A DNA stretch of 64,000 bases from Blepharisma japonicum (GCA_949751835.1 CATKHK010000074.1:1-64000), one strand, 5' to 3'. Shown: positions 1 to 12,717, counted from the first letter of the stretch. Numbers and translations are program-made. The notes: generated from the sequence alone by a model not told the origin.

Positions 1-54
1 CATGGCTTAATCTTTGAGACAAGCATATGACTACTGGCAGGATCAACCAGATTA
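1..54 (-). rRNA. 18S rRNA, 5' end only (partial)
   Basis: The reverse complement reads CTGGTTGATCCTGCCAGTAG followed by the universally conserved start of eukaryotic small-subunit rRNA up to GATTAAGCCATG. Only the first ~54 nt of the mature RNA lie in the window; the gene continues beyond base 1. It is transcribed leftwards, away from all other genes here. The exact mature 5' end is estimated by family similarity. Confidence 0.95.
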
Positions 55-1663
55 CTATCAATGAAAACGTCAATTCTGACTAATTCACCTCACTCACTCT
101 ATCTAATTGAGACTGGCTATACGAGTATAGCTAGGTCAACTACAGAGCAGCCCTAAGTTACTGCACTTTCTTTCAAAAGTGATACCCAGGCAATTGGCAC
201 AATAACCCTCTTGCAAACAGCTGTGTCCCTGATCGCGAAACAGCTGGAGGTCAAAACTCATTTGTGGAATCTAGGGGTCAGCGCAGTAATAACCTTGAAT
301 CCAAGGTAATACTGCAGCAGAATATGGAAATTTTCGCAGTTCGTTCCTCACATGGGTACTAGCAACTCTTACTCTGTTTCCATTTTTCTTTTCAACCCCT
401 CTTATATATACAAAAAAAAAATTTCCTTATATTTTTGCTATGGAGCCATCTTGGAAAAATGACTAAGTCAAAATGAGTAAAAAATTAAAGATGGCGGAGG
501 ACGAAAGAGATAAAAAAGGAAGTGCTCCAAATCCCATTGAAAATTAAAATTGCATGAAATCACTTGAGATTAGTATAAAGCATCTAAAAATGTATTAGAA
601 TCCTATATTTAGAAGCTTTCCTATTTTAATTCGTTATATTCATAATTTGTATATTTGAAAAGAGATAAATTTATTGGGAAGTAATGGGTCTGTTTGTATA
701 AATATTAGAGAAATTAATATTAAATAAGAAAATATAAACAATTTCAGAAATTATTTTTAGTCAATATTAATTTAAAGAGAAGTGAGTAAAGAAAGTTTCA
801 ACCTATTATTTTGAGAGGTATGATTTTAATCTTTATACGATTTTGTATTGATATTGATGAAGATTTAGAGCTAATCCAATTGCACTTTAAAATTCTAAGT
901 ATGATAAGAAGAAAATTCAAAGATTTATTGATTTAATAAATTTTTTGATAAAATTTATATATGTTGATAATCAATTTTTCATCATACATAATTGCATTAA
1001 TAAAACATAAAAAAATTCAAAACACAAAGTTTAATTGCTATGCTCAACGAAATAAAAGCTTATTTATAATGCAAAATCTATCAAATTTTGCCATTTTAAT
1101 ATTTGAGCGGCAACTATTAACCTTTATAATGAGTACAAATAGAGCCTAATCTAAATATTAGTAATATAAAAGATAAACACATTAATAAATTTTTTATTAG
1201 CTAGCTGGCTTTCAAAAATATATTTTTATTATTAACTTTATTTTCTTTATAACTTATATCGTTTAAAATAAGTTTTATTATCTTTAACTAGCGTTGAAAT
1301 CATTTTTGATATCAGATTTATATAAATAAGATAGATAAGCTTAATTCAAAGTTATATACATCACATCTATCAATATTAAAGGATTTTTAATTATGTGCTG
1401 ATATTTCTTTTATAGCTTTAATACATAATGGCTAATAATCTGCTTAAAGTATCAAATCCCCTTAACTTTCTTTTCTGCCATAAACAATGCCAATAGATCA
1501 AAATAATTTTAATTTATTCCTAAGTATTTAAATCATCACTGTCTTCATAACTCCATCTCATATGTAATGCCTTATTAACTCTATGCACATTTATTAACAC
1601 AAAGCAAGACAAAAGACAGTAGAAATCGATCGAGGATTTTACAGAATTGAGATCGTTAGGAAA
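55..1663. other. rDNA upstream spacer and AT-rich intergenic DNA
   Basis: Bases 55 to about 400 are less AT-rich and lie just upstream of the 18S start, so they probably hold the external transcribed spacer; the rDNA promoter probably lies in or beyond the purine-rich stretch at 480-520. From about 540 the DNA is very AT-rich. A 62-codon frame at 961-1149 has AT-driven composition and no family features, so I do not call it a gene. No telomeric repeat is visible. Confidence 0.5.
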
Positions 1664-2375
1664 ATGGAATTGTTCAAGTCGGATGAAGTCCTGAAGAGCG
1701 AGGATGAGAAAAATTCGCTCACCTCTGAAAAAGAGACACAAAAGAAGCTTGAAGCCCTTCTATTTATCCGAGACTTAGCAATTCAGCTGGGACTTTCTCA
1801 GTCCTGCGTAGCTACTGCGCAAGTCTACTTCCACAAAGTAATACGAGCCATAGTTCGCTGTAACAAACAGCATTGGGAAGTTCGACAGTCTCCACTTAGC
1901 AGGCGCCTGCCTTTTTCTAGCTGCAAAAGCCCTGGAGCAGCCCAAGCACCTGGAAAATGTATGTAGGCGGTTCTACGTGCTCCGTTCAACTATTCAGACT
2001 TCCCTCAACCCCAGGTTACAAGTTCCTCCCTTATCAGATTCGATGCTGAGAAGGCTTGCAAAAAATATTGAATTTTATGAGTTTTGGCTTCTAAATGAGA
2101 TAGGATTTAATTTTGAGATTCCTCTTCCATATCCATACATTCACAATTTTATCTTCCCAATAAGCATATCACCTCAGACGAAGAAAAACGTACTGAGATA
2201 CGCATGCAACTTCGCTAACGACTGTTTCCGAACTACTCTGGCTTTGCAAAAGAGCGCGGAAAATATAGCTGAAGCTTGCATTTTCTTGGCAGTGAAATTT
2301 CTGCAACTTGAGATGCCAGTCCCAGCAGATCAAGATACTGTAGCAATAATCAGGGATTTATATAGACATAGCTAA
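1664..2375 (+). CDS. Cyclin (cyclin K/T/L-like, transcriptional type)
   Basis: 231-aa protein from two exons. A 16-nt intron at 1838-1853 (gtaatacgagccatag) must be removed; the spliced frame then gives a textbook cyclin box: VYFHKF, then GACLFLAAKALEQPK, then a second cyclin fold with AEACIFLAVKFLQLEMP. The family partners a cyclin-dependent kinase; the K/T/L branch usually serves RNA polymerase II elongation kinases. The protein is almost only the two cyclin folds, shorter than animal cyclin K or T. Start is the first ATG before the fold; stop is TAA. The exact branch is inference. It is unrelated in sequence to the cyclin-Y-like array at 14-23 kb. Confidence 0.88.
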
Positions 2376-3245
2376 TTAAATCATGGTTGCTTGTAAAGCA
2401 AACCTATGGATTATTTTCACTTTTTTATTTAGAATTAAAGTCTATTGAGAAGCGTTTAAGAGATTTAAGAAATAGATAGGTAGTCTTTATTTAAGGGCTT
2501 CTGCTACTTTTTCACCATGTATTTCAAATTTTTTGGAGATTTTAATCTTCATATGCTGGAGCTGCTTTCCCATGTAAGGCCTCTCTTTGCAATTAAAGAG
2601 AATTTTTTGATGATTGCTTGCAAGAATGGTTTCACTTTATTTTGAAGAGTTTTCTTTCTTTGTGAAGCGTCTAGGCCTATACTTTATTGTAAAATGAGAT
2701 TTTGATTTAAGTAAAGAAATTCAAAAGTGAAAAAATACGATTAAGCTGTGCAATTCATTGCTCTATGCACAAATGCAAATAGCGCCATCGAGAAGCCTTA
2801 AGAGTAGACCAAAAGTTGGAGTAAAAATGTTTCCATTGGCTATTTTATATTAGTGGACATTTTGATTTAAATCAAATTGCAGCTCTATCTAGCTCTTTTA
2901 AAATCGAATAAAATTATAGTTATTAATGTTGTGCTTTTTATTAATACAATAAATCAATTTGAAGCTATATGACTATTTTTAAATCTATAAGGATAATTAA
3001 TTATATAATGAACTCAAAATAAATCGATTTTTCCATAAAAATTATTATATCTAATCTATCAGATAATGAAATATCTTTCTCACTCTTCAATCACAAATGA
3101 TAAAATCATCAATCAAAATTTTATATAATGGAAAATATTCAAAATATGTAAATCTATAGCAAATTACACAAGCAATATGCTTATACAATTATATTCATTT
3201 ATTATTATTATTATTATTTGCTATTAAAATATAATGACTTAATAA
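2376..3245. other. Intergenic, possible short relic on minus strand
   Basis: AT-rich DNA. On the minus strand a frame ending with TAA at 2487-2489 stays open back to about 2633 and has protein-like composition (MGKQLQHMKIKISKK from ATG at 2573). It has no clear start upstream and no intron that links it to a longer exon, so it may be a relic or an unrecognised small exon. A (TTA)n run lies near 3200. Confidence 0.3.
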
Positions 3246-4328
3246 ATGTCATTTCTCACAAAAGGTTATCAAGACTTATGAAAAGCAATAATCCGCCCCC
3301 CCAGAGACGTTTATGAAACAAAAGAACTGGGACCTACTGAGTTTTGCATTGGAGAACGGAGCTTCAAACGTACCGACATCTCTCTACAAAATCGAAGAGG
3401 ACTAAGGTTGGAATGCTCCCATTTTGAGCCTGTTACAGAAGAGAGAGTCTGTGCTCAGCTACCTTGTGTAATATATCTTCATGGAAATTCAAGCAGCCGG
3501 CTTGAAGCTTTAGCATCAGTCCCAGTACTTCTCCCAGCAAATATTACATTATTCTGTTTAGATACATCAGGATCTGGTTTATCAGAAGGCGAATATATTT
3601 CATTAGGCTGGTATGAGCGTGATGATGTAGATTATGTGGTTGAATATCTGAGGAATTGTGGAACTGTCAGTTGTATAGGACTTTGGGGAAGAAGCATGGG
3701 AGCGGTCACTGCTCTTTTGCATGCAGATAGAGACCCTTCAATTGCTGGGATGGTCCTTGATAGTCCTTTTTCAAACTTAAAAGTCCTTACAAAAGAACTT
3801 GCAGCAATTTATGCTAAAAATATCCCAGGTATTGTGCTTTCAGCTGCAAAATCAATGATAAGAAAAACTATAAAGAAAAAAGCGAATTTTGACAGTAATG
3901 AGCTTGATCCGCTGAAGCACGTAGACAAATGCTTTATTCCTGCTTTATTTGTGGCTGGAGAAGATGACACATTTATAAACCCAAAACATTCTCAGATATT
4001 ATATGATAAATATGCGGGAGATAAAAACATCATAATGGTAGAAGGAGACCATAACAGTGACCGGCCTCAATTTATGCTAGATTCAGTTGCTATTTTTTTT
4101 TATAATACTCTGCAATGTCAATTTTTACCTCAGCTTGAAATAATCCCAAAATCATCTAAAAAACGGAAAAAATTCAACCGCAGCGCAAGAGTATTTGAAA
4201 AATCTAGAGAATTTCAAGACAGTTTATTATCAGAAGAAGAGCTATTAAGGCAAGCTATTGAAGAAAGCCTCAAAATTTCAGATCCTAGAAATGAAGATTC
4301 GGTAGAAAAATCCTATGAATTTTTATAA
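3246..4328 (+). CDS. Alpha/beta hydrolase, ABHD17/bem46-like, with C-terminal ubiquitin-interacting motif
   Basis: 360 aa, no intron. The N-terminal part runs through a TGA read as Trp (LW at residues 11-12) into IRPPRDVYE, the segment that precedes the hydrolase fold in this family. The oxyanion region is YLHGNSSS, the nucleophile elbow is GRSMGA (Ser ~150), the acid is in GEDDTF (~240) and the His in EGDHNS (~268). ABHD17-type enzymes are membrane-associated serine hydrolases, some of which remove palmitate from proteins; no N-terminal Cys cluster is seen here. After a basic linker (KKRKK) the tail SEEELLRQAIEESL (~329-342) fits the UIM consensus (acidic run, Ala, Ser). Ends 24 bp from the convergent RAD51 gene. 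The hydrolase call is firm; the substrate is not known. Confidence 0.9.
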
Positions 4329-4352
4329 TAAATAAAGCGAATTAATTTTATA

Positions 4353-5360
4353 TTACTCAGTATAATCAGCAATCCCTCCTTCTGTAATCATATATGGCGA
4401 CTCTGCTTCAGGCAAATTTGGTGAATCATAAACTTTCATTACTCTACTTTCACCTCTTCCTTTTCTAAGAGAAAGTCTTACAGTAGATGCATGGGCCATT
4501 ATATGTCCACCAATTGGCTTTTTCGAATCTGCCTGGAACATTGCCCCGCCATCTACTTGAGCGACAACTTGATTTGTAATCAGAACCGCTACTCCAAACT
4601 CGTCAGCTAATCTTTGGAGATTTCTAAGAAATCTTCCTAAATGGTTTTGCCTTGCCGCAAGCTCTCCTCTGCCTGTATAATCTGTTCTATATAAAGCAGT
4701 GGCAGAGTCAACAATTAATAAAGAATAATGGCTTTCAGCCATTATAGCGGCTGCTTGTATAAGCAATTGCAATTGATGATCAGAATTGAAAGCACGAGCG
4801 TAGCCGATGTTATCTAATGTTGTCTGAGGGTCAAGTCCAAATCTTCTTGCAATTGATTCTATACGGTCTGGACGGAAAGTCCCTTCTGTATCAATATAAA
4901 TCACTTTACCTGCAGCACCTCCATGAGAAGTAGGTAACTGAGAAGTAACTGCAAGAGTATGACACAATTGAGTTTTTCCTGTTCGGAATTCCCCAAAAAG
5001 CTCAGTTAGTGCACCTGTTTCTAAGCCGCCACCTAATAATTTATCTAATTCTCCGCTGCCAGTCGTGATATAAATTAAGTTTTTACGTATTTCATATTGA
5101 TCGGTCGCTGATATAAAGCCCATTGGTAATAGTTTTCGAACTGCATCGTTGATTTTGTCAGCTTTTGCCTCAGAAATTCCTTTGACTGCTAAAAGAACTT
5201 TTCTTGTTGAATAAGCAACTGATTCGATTGTTTGGAAGCCTGCTTCTTGGAGTTTTGTGATATCAGATTGATTGAGTCCGAAATCTTTAAGTCTTTGAAT
5301 CGGCATTGGCCCTGATTCAACCTCGATATTTTCTTTGTCTACCGCGCGCTGTACCTGCAT
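4353..5360 (-). CDS. RAD51: DNA repair recombinase RAD51
   Basis: 335 aa, one exon, close to the usual RAD51 length. An N-terminal helix-hairpin-helix domain (~20-80) precedes the RecA core. Walker A is GEFRTGKTQ (123-131) and Walker B is [12 protein letters not shown]; the loop regions and the segment [22 protein letters not shown] match eukaryotic RAD51 closely, better than DMC1. The enzyme forms nucleoprotein filaments on single-stranded DNA for homologous recombination in mitosis and meiosis. Start ATG at 5360, stop TAA. It shares the 5361-5743 upstream region with the divergent MFS gene. Confidence 0.97.
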   Translation of the reverse strand: MQVQRAVDKENIEVESGPMPIQRLKDFGLNQSDITKLQEAGFQTIESVAYSTRKVLLAVKGISEAKADKINDAVRKLLPMGFISATDQYEIRKNLIYITTGSGELDKLLGGGLETGALTELFGEFRTGKTQLCHTLAVTSQLPTSHGGAAGKVIYIDTEGTFRPDRIESIARRFGLDPQTTLDNIGYARAFNSDHQLQLLIQAAAIMAESHYSLLIVDSATALYRTDYTGRGELAARQNHLGRFLRNLQRLADEFGVAVLITNQVVAQVDGGAMFQADSKKPIGGHIMAHASTVRLSLRKGRGESRVMKVYDSPNLPEAESPYMITEGGIADYTE

Positions 5361-5743
5361 TTGAATTTATAAATATGGAAAATGTGGGAAAATTAAATAA
5401 TTTAACCTTTGGAGTTATAATTGCACAAAAAGTAGTTATTTTAAAAATAAATTAATTAAAAATAGTAAACAGCTTTTGCTACTTCTTAAATAATTTTTTG
5501 GTTATTAAATTGTTTAATTATGATAAAATAAATCTTGAGGCTCCTGATGTTTCCTATAACAAAAAATGTGGATTCTCTTAATCTTAAAATTTTAATATTA
5601 AATGAAAGGCAATTAAAAAGTATCCTAATTTTTCTCATTATCTTAATAGCTCATAACGTTTGTACTATTTAAATTATTAATATTTTTAAAAAAATTAACA
5701 GCTCAAGATATACGTTTTTGGCTTAAAAGTAATAAACTTGAAA
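5361..5743. promoter_or_regulatory. Divergent intergenic region, RAD51 / MFS transporter
   Basis: 383 bp of AT-rich DNA between two genes read outward. It must hold both promoters. I see no repeated or palindromic element that stands out. Confidence 0.4.
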
Positions 5744-7156
5744 ATGGATGAGGAAAAACCTAAAGATAATGATTCTACTCCTTTACTTGATAACTCAGAC
5801 TACAAAGATCCATCTTGGTCAGATTACTATAAAAAAAGCTATAAAGACTTATTGGAATCTCCTAATGATTATTGGATGGTGCTATTAATTAAAACAGTTG
5901 GATTTGGAGGATTTTCAATGATTTTAGTATGTGGGGCAATATATATGTCAGAAGTTCAGGATTTCTCAGATACCATGGTAGGATTAATATATGGCTGTGC
6001 AGGTGTTTTAGCTGCAATATATACAATCTCACTTTCAAGTATCCCTGATAGACTAGGAATCAAAATTTCTATGCTTATTTCTATGGGTTGTGGATTTATA
6101 GGATTTCTATTACTTGTATTTATTACAGATAAATTTATCCAGCTATTTATTTTAGGAACACTATTGTTAGTACCTCTTGTATTAACCCCACCAGCTGTAA
6201 AGCTTGCAATTAAAAAATACACCTCAAACGATGCAAGAAGCTTAGGGTTTTCTGTATATACAATGGTATTTTATGGTAGTATTGCTTTAGCAGGAATTGC
6301 TGTAGATCTAATACTTACTTTTGGAGACGAAGATCAAGAAACTTTTAGGATTATTTTTATTATCTCTGCAGTCTTTATGGGAATAGCTTTTCTCTTGTCA
6401 CTTTTATTAAGAGAATTAGATTACTCTTATAGAGGACAAGAACTTGTCAAAATTGATAAAAAAGAAGAAACTTCATGGGATCATTTAAGATCTATATTGA
6501 TATTAAAATCTTTTTGGAGACTTGCAGTATTGTGCCTTGTTCTTTCTATTGTGAGGGCTGTTTATAATCATCTTACAATTACCCTTCCAATTTATATGTA
6601 TCGAGATATTGAAGATGGGGCTCATTTTGGGTATATCATTGCTCTCCACCAAATCCTCATGATAATTTTTACTCCGATTTTAACAATGCTGATTTATGTT
6701 ATGAATAACTATTCATTATTAGCCTTTGGAAGCTTAATTACTGCTGCTTCACCACTCGTATTGCTATTCGGTGCTAGCTATTTAACTGTGTGCATTTTTG
6801 TGTTTTTTGTAAGTTTAGGAGAGGCAATTCATGCTCCAAGGATAATTGATTATACAATGGAAGTTGCCACAAAAGGAAGAGAAGGAGTATTTTTATCAGT
6901 TGCTGCAAGTCCTCTAGCAGTCGGATATATCTTTACAGGTCTGACAGCTGGGCCACTACTTGAAGAATATTGTCCTGAAGATGGAGAAAGAGAATGCTGG
7001 AAAGTTTGGCTTATTATTTCTATTATCACCTTTATAGCAACTGCTATACTTTTTATCTTCCGAAAATGATTGGAGCAGCCTTATTTTGAGTCTCACCCTT
7101 ATATGTCATGTTCTAAAGAAGCTGAAGAGGATAAAAAAGTTCTGGAAAGTCTATAG
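5744..7156 (+). CDS. Major facilitator superfamily transporter
   Basis: 470 aa, intron-free. A hydrophilic N-tail with DNDSTPLL (a dileucine-type sorting signal) is followed by about 12 membrane spans, with an MFS-like loop after span 2 (SIPDRLGIK) and a longer central loop near residue 230. An in-frame TGA (Trp) at 7067 extends the protein by 29 residues to TAG at 7154-7156. The annotated start is the ATG at 5744; two codons upstream only TTG is available. Substrate cannot be told from sequence. Confidence 0.85.
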
Positions 7157-7224
7157 AGAAATGAGATAATTAGTTTCACATTTTTAAATAATTAATTTCT
7201 GTGTTAATTAGGATACCTTGTATA

Positions 7225-8175
7225 TTAAACGTGGAAAATAGTGATGTGGTTGGCAAATAGCATGCTTTTGATATTTCGTTTAGTGTGAAATCTGCTGGTA
7301 GGAACTTTTTGGTGCTGTTCGTGATGTGGGAATCTTTCTTTTATTGGGCTATTTTTCTCAGTTTGAAGACCTTCTGAAGTGTCTTTGATTTCTTCTAGAA
7401 CAGTTTCTAAGTGGTTTAGCTTTTCAATAACATGCTCTGGTATGGTGTTGTCGTTTGAATGCACAACTGACTTGTCATTAGCTGTATTCAGCTCGTCAAA
7501 TAAAGAAGGAAAATTTTTTGAGCTTGATTCATAAGATACTGATAAATCTTTTTTCATCACAATTCTGCCTTGAAAAGTGCAAGGATCGCTACAAAGTTCG
7601 TTTACATTTGCATTTAAGCGCTTTATCTGGCATTCAGTCTGTTTGGAAGCATCTAAATAATACTCAATTAGATCTCTTAATTTGTTTCCAACGTCCAAAT
7701 TTAATTCCAAACTTTCTAAGCATTTTTCTACAACTTTTCCTTGAGATTCAAAAGAATCATGAAACGCGATAATTTCCTCTTTCAACCCATCAAGAGACGA
7801 TTTAAGCTTGTTTGAAAAAGCTTTTGGCTTTTTATTTTTCGTATTCACATTACTAATATACTGACGTAACCGTATGTTTTCATCATTTAAATGCGAAATA
7901 TGCTCTTTTAGAGCTCTGTTCTCATCATTGAGTCCTTTTAATTGATCTGCAGATCTAAATAATCGTTACAGCGTCATTTGATCGATATATTTTTTTCTAT
8001 CTTCTTCAGCTTCTTGGTATTTGTGCGTCAGCTTATCTAACTTATGATGCAAAATGACTATTTCCTGCTTAAGAGGAAACTCAATCCGGCTGACCATCTC
8101 ATCTTTTCCATCATCAAAGAGCTGATGGTCCTGCTCAGGAGGCGTTGTTAAGCGGTGCTCATTTCTACGAAACAT
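7225..8175 (-). CDS. Coiled-coil protein of unknown function
   Basis: 311 aa from two exons joined by a 15-nt intron at 7955-7969 (gtaacgattatttag), which would add an in-frame TAA if kept. Heptad-like stretches lie at ~30-120 (KQEIVILHHKLDKL, DQLKGLNDENRALKEH) and again later. No catalytic motif, signal peptide or membrane segment. ATG at 8175 lies 224 bp from the divergent STT3 start. I do not recognise a family; a structural or ciliary role would be a guess. Confidence 0.8.
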
Positions 8176-8399
8176 ATGGATATAAAATATTTATTAGATT
8201 AAACCTTCAGCAATAAATTAAAAATCTAAACAGCCGTAAAGTAAAGCTTATTAAATTCATAATTTTTATAATAATCATTAAAGCACTAAAATGCCTCCAC
8301 GTAATCTTGCTATTTATAATATCCTACACTAAAGTTTCCTGTCTCTTTTTCTTTAATTCAGGCTTGAGAATTTGATTCCCATTAAGCTCTCCATAAAAC

Positions 8400-10628
8400 A
8401 TGGAATCCAACTTCAAAGGATTTATTGAGAGATGGGCTCCAGTCCTTCGCATAGTCATGCTCGTCATGATCTGCCTTATTGCAGTCTTGATTCGTGTGTT
8501 TTCTGTATTTTTCATTTAGGTCATTCGCTTTGAGAGCATCATTCACGAATTCGACCCCTGGTTCAATTATCGCACAACTCGGTATTTGGCTGAAAAAGGA
8601 GTCTATGAGTTCTGGAACTGGTTTGACTCAAATTCATGGTTTCCGCTTGGCAGAGTCATTGGAGGGACACTTTACCCTGGGATTATGATGACAGCTGGAG
8701 CTTTGCATCAGTGGGCAAATCTTCTTACATTCCCAATCGACATAAGGAATGTCTGTGTCTTCTTAGCACCTATTTTTTCAGCTTTAACAGCACTTGCATG
8801 CTACCTCCTAACTAAAGAAGTAACAGGGAAGACTGAGCCTAGCTTATTTTCCGCACTTTTTATCAGCATTGTGCCATCATATATTTCCAGATCAGTGGCT
8901 GGTAGCTATGACTATGAAGGAGTTGCAATTTTCGCATTACTTTTTACATTTTACTTATGGATTAAAGCAGCAAATACAGTAACATTAAATTAGGGATCCT
9001 TGATATGGTCAGGAATGGCTTCACTTTCTTTCTTCTACATGGCTGCATCCTGGGGTGGGTATGCATTTATTGTCAACATAATCCCAATTTTTGCAATAGT
9101 CCTTATCCTGATAGGTAGATTCAATACAAATACGTATATCGGCTACTGCTCTTTTCACATCCTTGGAACCCTTCTTGCTATGCAGATTCCATTTATAGGA
9201 TTCCAAGCAGTCACAGCATCAGAGCATTTGCCATCTCATACAGTTTTTATCTTCATAAATGTCTACTACTTCTGTGAATGGATAAAAGAAAAAGTAGGCG
9301 AAGCAAGGTTTAACACCCTCAAAAAGGTTGTATTAGGAGCAAGCGCAACATTAATTGTATTGGTCGCTTTGTTTTTGACATTAACTGGAAGGATGAAATG
9401 GACTGGGAGAAGTTTATCTTTACTAGACCCTACGTATGCTAAAAAGTTCATTCCAATTGTCGCGTCAGTATCTGAGCATCAGCCTACAACTTGGTCAAGC
9501 TTTTTCTTTGACTTGCACATTTTGGTTTTCCTTGCCCCAGCTGGATTTTATTATTGCATTATGGAGCATAATAATGGAAAACTTTTCATTGCTTTATATG
9601 GAGTTTTGTCTGTTTATTTTGCATCTGTCATGGTTAGGCTTCTTCTAGTTTTAGCACCTGCATTGTGCATTTTGGCAGGAATTGGGCTTTCAGAGACTAT
9701 CCATAGGTTTGCAAGGCATATACTTCATTTTAAGGAATGGTGGAGCTATTATAACACCCCAGAAGAAGAAAGAGGACATAAGCCTAAATATGGGTATCCA
9801 TTGGAGCTGTCAATCCCTATTTTGGTTATATTAGCTATCAGCGTAATTGCTTATATTAACCACTGTGTGTGGGTCGGTGCAGAAGCTTACTCTTCGCCTA
9901 CCATTATTATGTCCCACAAAGGCCATGATGGGGAAAAAATCATTGTAGACGACTACAGAGAAGCTTATTACTGGCTAAGGATGAATACCAAGCCTGACGC
10001 AAAAATCATGTCATGGTGGGATTATGGGTACCAGATCACTGGAATGGGAAATAGAACTGTTTTGGTAGACAACAACACTTGGAATAATACACATATTGCG
10101 ACTGTAGGTATGATCTTTGCAAGTGATGATGATGAATCAGCAAGACTTTTAAGAAAATTAGACGCAAATTATGTACTTGTACTGTTTGGAGGGCTAAGCT
10201 ATTATTCAGGAGATGATATTAATAAATTCTTGTGGATGATCAGGATTGCATCAGGAGTGTTCCCACATATAAAGGAAGACGATTTCTTAAATAGAGGACA
10301 ATACAGAGTTGATGGGGGTGCCACTGAAACTATGATGAAATGCTTGATGTACAGACTTTCTTATTACAGATTTGGACAAGTAGGAGGAGCTTATGGAAAA
10401 TCACCTGGCTATGATGTGGTCAGACAGACTGAAATTGGGCTTAAAGATTATGAACTGAAGAATTATAGAGAAGTTTATACCACTAAACATTGGATTATTA
10501 GAATTTTTGAAATCTTACCTGAGGATAACAGAGAGATAGCTAGATCTAAAACTCAATACATCAAAAAATCAGAAGATTACTTGTTGCAGTACAACCTCAC
10601 TCGTAGCAAAACAAGACCAAGCAAATAA
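8400..10628 (+). CDS. STT3: Oligosaccharyltransferase catalytic subunit STT3
   Basis: 732 aa from three exons; 15-nt introns at 8505-8519 (gtatttttcatttag) and 8979-8993 (gtaacattaaattag), both carrying an in-frame TAG. The first luminal loop has [14 protein letters not shown], the conserved DPWFNYR-type catalytic loop, and the C-terminal domain has [15 protein letters not shown], the WWDYG signature near residue 527. STT3 moves the lipid-linked oligosaccharide to Asn in N-X-S/T sequons in the ER membrane. Length and multispanning N-terminal half are as usual for STT3. Start ATG at 8400 gives a short cytosolic tail before the first span. Confidence 0.96.
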
Positions 10629-10693
10629 GACTAAACTAAGGATATTTTAGCTAATTTTATTAATATATAGGCTAATTTAAGATCTGTGACTGA

Positions 10694-12682
10694 TTAGAAA
10701 ACGATGCAGTAACAGGATTTAGAATTTGACTTCTTTTTCGGTTTTATATCAACTTCGACGTCATCAGGATTTATGGGCTCTTCCTCTTCTTCCTTTTTTT
10801 TCTTTTTCCTATTTATACCTTACAATGCTTCGGCAATTTCATATTGCACCCTTCCCAAAATATCACCAAGTTGCTGCCTTTCATCAACCATGATTCCGAG
10901 CTCTTTTTCTAAGTGCGCTATATGATTTAAGACAAGCTGCTTCGTTTCGGCATCATCTCTTTTCCTTGTAGCGTATAATCTATCTTCATATTCTTTTTCT
11001 TTCCTTCTTAGCTCTGAAACCTGATCTTCATACTTATCAGCGATATCTTGGAAATATCTGGCAAAAGCGTTATGCTGGTGCTTCCTGGAAAATTGGCTTA
11101 GCGCAATAAACTTTCCAGGCCCAATAGCTTCTTTTTCATATCTTCTCATAGCTACAGCCCAATCAGTTTCAAGGCCATCAAAGCTTTCAAAGTATTTTCC
11201 TTGCTCAAGATCAACCAAAATATCTCTAAAAAGCTTTTCAATTAATGACAAATTAAACGCCTCAGAAGCTGCTTGGTTTGCTTTAAGTGTGAACGTAATA
11301 TCATCATGATAAAACCCTCCGAATTCTTCTCTACATTCCTCTTCTAAAGCTTCATCTTTCAACTGCACCTCTAAAAGCAGCGCAAGTGCTCTATCCTTTG
11401 CAGTTTGCAATTTAATTAACAGCTCAGAATCATCATATGGCAAATTTTGTATCTCCACATCTCTAGCTTTTATATATCTTTTTTTAATATCAGTCATAAG
11501 TTCTTCATATTGGAGTTTTATAACATGGCTTCAGGCTGTATTAATATTTGGTGCAATTCCATCATTAATTGCTTTGACCATTTCATATAAAAAGCTAAGC
11601 AAATTGCTTCCTTGGATTTCAAGCCCATCAAATTTCTTATGAGGACAGTGCTCAAGTGCAGAAAGCTGGAGTTGCTCAAAGCTTTTTTTGAATTTAGGCC
11701 TTAATGAGTCTAACTCAAGCTCTGAAAGTGCTTCCAGCTGCTTTTCTTGCTCAACAGGCCTTGGAAGTGTGATGCAATCTCTATCAGTAAAAATTTCAAG
11801 TATACCTTCTCTTATTTTATTATATTTATCCACATTTCTTCCTATAGAGATCCTATTTGCTAAAATTTTGTCCATATATTGTTTTGAAGTGATCGGGATA
11901 TCTTCTTCATCTACTAATGCTAAATGAAAATCTCTTAATAGCCATATAAATTTAGGTGCTAAAGCTGCCAATCTTCGCTTTATTTCTTCATCTGAGTCGC
12001 TTGGGGTAATTCTTGTTGATATCAATTCTGATAAAGATGCTGCAAAACTCAGTTGGTTAATAGCCTGCTCATCAATGACTCCTTTAGAATTATAAATAAA
12101 TACAGAAGACAGTAAAATAAGTAGCGAAAATATTTTTGCGTCATGATTTGCAGATTTTTCAACACTTTTGCATCCTTCTGAGTCAAGAAAAATGATACTC
12201 ATATTTGTTGCTTGCATAGGTTCTCCCCATATTCAAATCCCTTGTGTACAAGCAGCTACTCTGCTGCCTACCTCAAAGCCAGAGCCAGTCCCATTTGCTA
12301 AAAGATTCATAACAAAGCTTTTTCCACTTCTAGTAGGTCCACCTATTGAAACGACCCCTATTTTCGTTTTTATCCCTTTTAAAAACTCAGCTCCTTTCTT
12401 ACAGACTTCAAAAGTCCCTGAATCAGTTACTTTAATTAGTTGTATAGGGCCTTGTTGGGTTTTTGTCTCAAATGTGGAGCTTTCTTCATTGTTTTGTTCA
12501 TTTGGGTCATATGCAAATTTTTGATGGACTGAGCTGTAAATCGCTTTAAGAGAAAGGTTTTCTGGAATATCTTCGTTTTGCAGCTGAAGAGGTGGGACAA
12601 ATGGATCCACCTCGTCTTGACGCTCTGAAATTTCAGAGATTTCTGATGAAGATTCACTAGAGACAGATGAAGAGTCGGACAT
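10694..12682 (-). CDS. Guanylate-binding protein (GBP)-like large GTPase with CaaX tail
   Basis: 657 aa. A Ser-rich N-tail precedes a GBP-type GTPase domain: P-loop GGPTRSGKS (114-122), a switch region ending TQGIWIWGEP (first W is TGA), FLDSEG, and LLRDFHL matching the family's RD motif. The rest is helical, as in the GBP stalk. Two internal TGA codons are Trp. A 15-nt intron at 10809-10823 (gtaaggtataaatag) lies near the end; splicing replaces an immediate TAA by a KKKKKEEEEE run and a tail ending CYCIVF, a CaaX box (X = Phe suggests geranylgeranylation) preceded by a basic patch. GBPs are dynamin-related GTPases that assemble on membranes. The gene follows the Rab gene by 35 bp on the same strand. 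Confidence 0.92.
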
Positions 12683-12717
12683 TATAGTTATTATCTTAAG
12701 ATATAAATTTATTTAGC

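Noticed and set aside
961-1149. 62-codon plus-strand frame near the rDNA
   Set aside because: Ile/Asn/Lys/Phe-rich as expected from AT-rich DNA, no family features, no neighbours in frame.
5738-5743. TTG start two codons before the MFS ATG, and similar non-ATG starts elsewhere
   Set aside because: No sign that this nuclear genome uses non-ATG starts; the next ATG fits each family.
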